Shown one piece after another: positions 60,208-64,000 of a stretch of 64,000 nucleotides of DNA. Position numbers and translations under genes: made by a program. Source of the stretch: Chryseobacterium sp. FP211-J200 (GTDB lineage: Bacteria; Bacteroidota; Bacteroidia; Flavobacteriales; Weeksellaceae). How positions within the stretch are numbered: position 1 is the stretch's first letter; each line of letters starts with the position of its first letter. The stretch spans positions 124,001 through 188,000 of the forward strand of contig NZ_LSHB01000056.1 of NCBI RefSeq assembly GCF_001643375.1, in the 5' to 3' direction. The notes below the pieces were generated by a model. It saw nothing but the letters and a program-made list of their open reading frames with translations, was not told where the DNA came from and did not search any database.

Positions 60208-60936
60208 CTATATCTTCTCAAACCTAAAATTCTCCCCAAGATAAGCTTTCCTAACATCCGGATCGTTCGCCAGATCTTCAGGAATTCCCTCTTTCAGAAT
60301 TTTCCCTTCGAACATAATGTACGTTTTGTTGGTAATCGCCAAAGTCTGCTGAACGTTGTGGTCGGTAATCAAAATCCCGATATTTTTCTCCACCAGAGAC
60401 CTGACGATTTTCTGAATATCCTCCACCGCAATCGGGTCAACACCCGCGAACGGCTCATCCAAAAGGATAAAATTCGGACTTGTCGCCAAGCATCGCGCGA
60501 TTTCCGTACGGCGTCTTTCACCTCCGGAAAGCAAATCGCCACGGTTTTTACGCACGTGTTCTAGGTGGAATTCCTCAATCAGTTCGTCGCATTTTTTCTG
60601 CTGTTCTTTTTTGGAAAGCTTCGTCAGTTGCAAAACGCCAAGAATATTATCTTCCACAGACAACTTCCGGAAAACCGATGCTTCCTGCGCCAAATAACCA
60701 ATTCCATTTTGCGCACGCTTGTACATCGCGTCCTGCGTAATATTTTGTTTATCAAGAAAAACATTGCCTAAAGTGGGTTTTACCAATCCAACAATCATAT
60801 AAAACGACGTTGTCTTTCCTGCACCATTTGGCCCCAAAAGTCCGACGATTTCGCCTTGCTGAACTTCCAATGACACGCCTTTCACCACCTTTTTCGGTCC
60901 GTATTCCTTGATTAAATTTTCTCCTCGTAAAATCAT
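60208..60936 (-). CDS. lptB: Lipopolysaccharide export ATPase LptB
   Basis: A 242-residue ABC ATPase that powers LPS extraction from the inner membrane with LptF, LptG and LptC. Walker A is GPNGAGKTT, the signature LSGGERRR and Walker [14 protein letters not shown]. The DPIAVEDIQ and [10 protein letters not shown] segments are characteristic of LptB among ABC ATPases. Length is exact for the family. It is encoded alone here. The -7 box TATCTTTG lies only four bases before the ATG. Confidence 0.94.
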   Translation of the reverse strand: MILRGENLIKEYGPKKVVKGVSLEVQQGEIVGLLGPNGAGKTTSFYMIVGLVKPTLGNVFLDKQNITQDAMYKRAQNGIGYLAQEASVFRKLSVEDNILGVLQLTKLSKKEQQKKCDELIEEFHLEHVRKNRGDLLSGGERRRTEIARCLATSPNFILLDEPFAGVDPIAVEDIQKIVRSLVEKNIGILITDHNVQQTLAITNKTYIMFEGKILKEGIPEDLANDPDVRKAYLGENFRFEKI

Positions 60937-60940
60937 AAAA

Positions 60941-60974
60941 CAAAGATATAGAAATTTTTATCTTCTTATTACAA
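60941..60974 (-). promoter_or_regulatory. Promoter of lptB, next to the start codon
   Basis: On the minus strand TTG at 60974-60972 and TATCTTTG at 60948-60941, spacer 23 bases. The start codon at 60936 falls at or near the predicted transcription start. Confidence 0.55.
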
Positions 60975-60979
60975 CAAAT

Positions 60980-61130
60980 TTGGGCGTGACCCTAGCCAGC
61001 GCAAAGGCCAGCGCTCGGGTCGGGCTTTCCGTTACAAGTCCTCACTCGTTGCCTCGCTCCGGGCTTTCCACTACACCCGAGGCTTTAGCCGAACTGTACG
61101 AAGTAAATCCCTTACGCGCTTCGCCTCGAT
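60980..61130. repeat. GC-rich intergenic repeat element
   Basis: This stretch is far richer in G and C than its surroundings. It contains paired words such as GACCC/GGGTC and a doubled CGGGCTTTCC (around 61022 and 61067). It reads like a known class of flavobacterial intergenic repeats of the GGGTCGGGCTTTCCGYTRCA type (from memory). It lies between divergent lptB and a methyltransferase gene, and an open frame across it is probably accidental. Confidence 0.55.
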
Positions 61131-61181
61131 TGAACATTCAACTTTTTACGACGGACATTTTACATTGTACATTATACATTG

Positions 61182-61189
61182 TACATTTG
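61182..61189 (+). promoter_or_regulatory. -7 box of the TrmH-family gene
   Basis: TACATTTG at 61182-61189, 16 bases before the ATG at 61206. It emerges from a stuttering ACATTGTACATTATACATTG tract. Confidence 0.5.
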
Positions 61190-61205
61190 TGAAAAATTTC
61201 CAAAA

Positions 61206-61976
61206 ATGCTGATAGAAAGCCTTCAAAACGAAAAAATCAAAAGACTGACCAGACTTCTCACCAAAAATCAGGAAAGAAGAAAAGCAGGCGTTTTCATCGT
61301 GGAAGGTCAGCAGGAAAACGAACGCGCTTTGGAATTTGGGAATCTACCCGAAGAATATTATATCTGCGAAAATATCTTCAAAGGGAAATTGCCAACGACA
61401 AAAATCCATTACGTTTCAGAAAAATTGTACGAGAAAATCGCTTATCGCGGAACAACAGAAGGAATTATCGGAATTTACAAATTGGAATCAAGAACTTTAG
61501 AAGATTTCAAACCCAAAAAGGATTCTGCAATTATCATTTTGGAAAGTGTAGAAAAACCGGGAAATCTTGGCGCCATTTTGAGAAGTTGCGAAGCATTCGG
61601 AATCAATGCTTTAATTGTGACCGACCCAAAAACAGATTTTTACAATCCAAATGTGATTCGCTCCAGCGTTGGCTGCCTTTTCGGAATGAATATTTTCCAA
61701 GCTTCAAACGATGAAACTTTGGAATTCCTGAAAATCAATGAGTATCAAATCTTCACTACTTTTATGAGTGAGGACGCAAGACATATTCAGGAAAAGAATT
61801 TGAAAAGCAAATCGGCCGTTTTATTCGGAACAGAACATTCCGGTTTGAGCGACTTCTGGAAACAAAAAGGAGAAAACGTTCTCGTCCCAATGGCAGGAAC
61901 CATCGACTCATTGAATTTGAGTAATGCTGCAGCGATTACCTGTTATGAAATCCTTAGACAGAAATTAGAGAAATAA
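61206..61976 (+). CDS. TrmH-family (SPOUT) RNA 2'-O-methyltransferase
   Basis: A 256-residue enzyme from the ATG at 61206. Residues 1-95 are the substrate-binding L7Ae-like domain (KNQERRKAGVFIVEGQQ). The SPOUT domain has the three SpoU motifs: ESVEKPGNLGAILRSCEAFG, VLFGTEHSGLSDFW and VPMAGTIDSLNLSNAAAI, which form the knot that binds S-adenosylmethionine. It methylates ribose in rRNA or tRNA; the target nucleotide cannot be told. A weak terminator follows. Confidence 0.92.
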   Translation: MLIESLQNEKIKRLTRLLTKNQERRKAGVFIVEGQQENERALEFGNLPEEYYICENIFKGKLPTTKIHYVSEKLYEKIAYRGTTEGIIGIYKLESRTLEDFKPKKDSAIIILESVEKPGNLGAILRSCEAFGINALIVTDPKTDFYNPNVIRSSVGCLFGMNIFQASNDETLEFLKINEYQIFTTFMSEDARHIQEKNLKSKSAVLFGTEHSGLSDFWKQKGENVLVPMAGTIDSLNLSNAAAITCYEILRQKLEK

Positions 61977-61978
61977 AA

Positions 61979-62004
61979 AAACCGCTTCTCGAAAGAAACG
62001 GTTT
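61979..62004. terminator. Short hairpin between convergent genes
   Basis: AAACCG at 61979-61984 pairs with CGGTTT at 61999-62004, with a few more inner pairs. It lacks a long T run, so termination is uncertain. Confidence 0.45.
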
Positions 62005-62026
62005 CATATATCTTAAAAGTTTAAGA

Positions 62027-62242
62027 TTATTTTACTTTAGCAGCAGCAGAATCAACTTTAGCAGCAGCGGAATCAACTTTTACAGCAGCAGAATCAACTT
62101 TAGCAGCAGCAGAGTCAAGAGTTGCAACAGCAGTTGAATCAACGTTAGCAGAATCAGCAGAAGTAGTTTCTACGTTTTCAGTTTTTTTACAAGCTACAAG
62201 AGCGAAAGCAGCAATAGCAGCTACGAATAATGACTTTTTCAT
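62027..62242 (-). CDS. Small lipoprotein with heptad repeats
   Basis: A 71-residue protein with a signal peptide and lipobox ALVAC, leaving a mature part of 53 residues. It ends in four DSAAAKV-type heptads with hydrophobic spacing suited to a coiled coil. It recalls small murein-lipoprotein-like spacer proteins, but no homology is claimed. The DNA carries matching 21-base tandem repeats. A -7-like TAATTTTG lies at 62293-62300 on the minus strand. Confidence 0.75.
   Translation of the reverse strand: MKKSLFVAAIAAFALVACKKTENVETTSADSANVDSTAVATLDSAAAKVDSAAVKVDSAAAKVDSAAAKVK
62034..62117 (-). repeat. 21-base tandem repeats inside the lipoprotein gene
   Basis: Four units of ACTTTAGCAGCAGCAGAATC plus A on the plus strand (62034, 62055, 62076 and 62097) with one to three differences. 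Each unit encodes one DSAAAKV heptad. Copy number could vary by slippage without breaking the frame. Confidence 0.88.
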
Positions 62243-62292
62243 AATAATAAAATTTAAATTGTTAGTTAATAGATGTTCTCTTTTGAACGGGA

Positions 62293-62300
62293 CAAAATTA
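62293..62300 (-). promoter_or_regulatory. -7 box of the small lipoprotein gene
   Basis: Reads TAATTTTG on the minus strand, 51 bases before the start codon. Confidence 0.45.
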
Positions 62301-62339
62301 CATCGATAAATAAATTTTGTTTTTGAATATTAATTGTAA

Positions 62340-62347
62340 TATATTTG
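62340..62347 (+). promoter_or_regulatory. -7 box of the next plus-strand gene
   Basis: TATATTTG at 62340-62347, 61 bases before the TTG start at 62408. Confidence 0.45.
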
Positions 62348-62407
62348 TAAAACAAGATTTACAAATTAAGATAACTGTAAATCAACAAATTAAGCATAAA
62401 TAGAATT

Positions 62408-63490
62408 TTGACCGATATAGAATTTTTATATTTCCAAAACTTAAAAAAAGCCGTTCAGGATAAATATCTTGAATCACATTCCCCGTCTTTTGATGATATT
62501 TCCAAATGGAAAGGTATTGATATCATTTATTTCCAGGAAGATCTGAGACAAAAAGCTAAAGGAAATATCAGCGAAAAAACTTTTTATACCTATTTCAAGA
62601 ACAATGCACACGAAAAGATACCAAGAATTGATATGCTCAATATCCTTTCTGTGTATGTGGGTTTCAATTCTTGGTCAGAATTCAGAAAGAAAAATCCGAT
62701 TGCCGAACAAAAAAAATTCATAGAGACCACCAACGTTCCGGTTATCAATGAAGCAATTGCTACTGATAACCAAGAAGCAATGCCAATCTCAAAACCGGAA
62801 ATACCAGTTGACAATCAAACTTCTTATGATATCAATCAAAATATCAACTTCAGCAATAATGAAAGTAAACCTAATTTCCTAAAGCGATATCTATGGTTGG
62901 GAATTTCCGTATTCCTTTTTGCTATTGTCCTTATTTTGGTTTTTTATGATAATCTTTTTTATAAAAAATACACTTACGCCTTTACAGATGCAGACAGAAA
63001 CTCATCTATCAAAGGTGAATTGGACGTAAAGATCATCCGTGACAATGAATCACCCATTCTTTTCAAAGTAAAACCGAACTCACCTTTCGTCTACGAGACA
63101 AAAAGCAAAAAACTAAAGATGGTGATCTCTTCACCTTTTTACAAGACAGATGTAGTAACAAGAGACCTTACAAATGCGCCAGAATCAGAAAACATAGAAT
63201 TGAAGCCGAACGATTATGCAATTCAGCTTTTTTATTATTCAAAATCAATTAAAGATTTCAAGAAAAAGACATATCAACTGAATCGCCTGATCAGTGACAA
63301 AGCCTTGATCTATCAGGTGGTCGATAGTGATATCTATGGCATAGAAACTTTGGACAAACAAAAATACATCTCGCTGGTTACACTTCCTACGACTTCTCTT
63401 GAGAACCTAGAAGTGATCGACTCTCAAATGGAAAATGGAAAAATCGTCATGATCAAATTCAAAATCACAGAAGATGAAAAATCAAAATAA
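62408..63490 (+). CDS. Unknown single-pass membrane protein with cytoplasmic N-terminal domain
   Basis: A 360-residue protein starting at TTG (no in-frame ATG for about 75 codons, while the encoded sequence looks complete from TDIEFLYF). Residues 1-105 are helical and may bind DNA or a partner (NISEKTFYTYFKNNAHEKIP resembles a helix-turn-helix). One membrane helix lies near 160-182 (YLWLGISVFLFAIVLILVFY). The C-terminal 175 residues are probably periplasmic and strand-rich. The design, DNA-binding-like head plus membrane helix plus sensor, is that of a membrane-anchored regulator, but this is only inference. The next gene overlaps it by 17 bases. Confidence 0.62.
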   Translation: MTDIEFLYFQNLKKAVQDKYLESHSPSFDDISKWKGIDIIYFQEDLRQKAKGNISEKTFYTYFKNNAHEKIPRIDMLNILSVYVGFNSWSEFRKKNPIAEQKKFIETTNVPVINEAIATDNQEAMPISKPEIPVDNQTSYDINQNINFSNNESKPNFLKRYLWLGISVFLFAIVLILVFYDNLFYKKYTYAFTDADRNSSIKGELDVKIIRDNESPILFKVKPNSPFVYETKSKKLKMVISSPFYKTDVVTRDLTNAPESENIELKPNDYAIQLFYYSKSIKDFKKKTYQLNRLISDKALIYQVVDSDIYGIETLDKQKYISLVTLPTTSLENLEVIDSQMENGKIVMIKFKITEDEKSK

Positions 63491-64000
63491 ATTTTATTGG
63501 TGGACCTTATTTCTATCAATGATCATCTCAGGATTTATCTCCTGCAACAAGAAGTACGAAGGCGAGGACAACTCTCTGGAAACCATAAGAAACGCCAACA
63601 ACAGGGTGACTTACACCAAGTCAAGTTTGGATAGTTTACAGGCGATCAATCTTATAACAACTCAAAAAGTTCAAGATCTATTAGACCTATCAACACTCTA
63701 TACATCCGGAAACAAGGATACAGAGATAGATTCTGTGATCTACACGCAAATGCAGGCGCACTTTATGACCAAAGATTCCAATAACTTGAAACCTTTGCTA
63801 AAAGAAATGGATAGTTTGAAAGTGAGATTCGCAAAAGTGAATAATCTAAAGACTACAAAATCCGTTGTTGATAAAGACACCCTCGATTTTGCAAACTTCG
63901 ATGTCGAATATTACGACAAGAAAAGAACTTACATCACGACAGTCAACCGGAAAGCGCAATACATGCTGAAAGCCTCGCCGGTGAAATTCCAGAAAGAGTT
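63474..64000 (+). CDS. Lipoprotein of unknown function, cut by the window end
   Basis: The ATG at 63474 overlaps the end of the previous gene by 17 bases, and the frame is open to the edge, giving at least 175 residues. It begins with a lipoprotein signal (WWTLFLSMIISGFISC). The mature part is helical, with regular spacing of Leu and Asp/Ser (SSLDSLQAI, LLKEMDSLKVRFAKV), suggesting coiled coils. I recognise no domain. Coupling to the putative membrane-anchored regulator upstream suggests that the two act together. Confidence 0.65.
   Translation, partial: MKNQNKFYWWTLFLSMIISGFISCNKKYEGEDNSLETIRNANNRVTYTKSSLDSLQAINLITTQKVQDLLDLSTLYTSGNKDTEIDSVIYTQMQAHFMTKDSNNLKPLLKEMDSLKVRFAKVNNLKTTKSVVDKDTLDFANFDVEYYDKKRTYITTVNRKAQYMLKASPVKFQKE

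Noticed and set aside
60908-61192. Open frame of 94 codons across the GC-rich repeat upstream of the TrmH-family gene
   Set aside because: It overlaps the lptB start and the repeat element, has no promoter, and its Ser/Arg-rich product looks like translated repeat DNA.
1-64000. tRNA, rRNA, CRISPR arrays, integrases or intact insertion sequences
   Set aside because: None was recognised on either strand by eye; a tRNAscan-SE, CRISPR and ISfinder run would be needed to exclude a missed copy.

Overview
The window looks like chromosome from a flavobacterium of the Chryseobacterium group (Weeksellaceae). The DNA is visibly AT-rich. Many genes are preceded by the Bacteroidota -7 box TAnnTTTG and lack a clear Shine-Dalgarno sequence. 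Type IX secretion (T9SS) sorting domains, a bacillithiol gene (bshA), a Bacteroidota-type arginine decarboxylase and a Bacteroidota TssD all point the same way. No rRNA, tRNA, CRISPR array or intact insertion sequence was recognised.

Layout. 1-16,300: end of an unknown gene, a cobalamin riboswitch with its TonB receptor, ndh, trmD, two serine-active-site hydrolases (one a class A beta-lactamase), a Gre-like factor, a nitroreductase with a duplicated 3' end, a large T9SS type B cargo protein, rpsP, rimM, a regulator, a CDP-alcohol transferase and asnS. 16,400-30,400: an M13 peptidase, rpoN, the sdhCAB operon, a DUF2851/PspC pair, bshA, a GH3 hexosaminidase, a probably surface-exposed lipoprotein and a 1-Cys peroxiredoxin. 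30,480-36,060: a tight minus-strand operon of an EamA transporter, a PorV/PorQ-family protein, a T9SS type A cargo protein and a small secreted protein. 36,350-44,750: a carboxyltransferase, a DUF2089/YIP1 pair, a serine hydrolase, a broken T9SS gene, a divergent HxlR/nitroreductase pair with a strong candidate operator, and speA.

45,000-54,100 is the most unusual part: an orphan type VI secretion (T6SS-iii type) island. It holds TssD (Hcp) and VgrG, then a LysM protein and two tandem paralogous PAAR-like proteins. Each PAAR-like protein has a long hydrophobic block where a compact PAAR-like fold would have a loop, and each is followed by a small membrane-anchored protein that could be its immunity partner. 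A second LysM copy has lost its start. Downstream lies a trail of remnants repeating the order PAAR-like then membrane anchor. No T6SS sheath, baseplate or membrane-complex gene is present.

54,100-64,000: thiamine pyrophosphokinase, cob(I)alamin adenosyltransferase (matching the B12-regulated receptor at the left end), an ABC exporter, a WYL regulator, an Ntn hydrolase, a DinB-like protein, lptB, a TrmH-family methyltransferase, a repeat-rich small lipoprotein and two overlapping genes of unknown function running off the end. Intergenic regions carry several dispersed hairpin elements, including three copies of a structured repeat whose stems covary.
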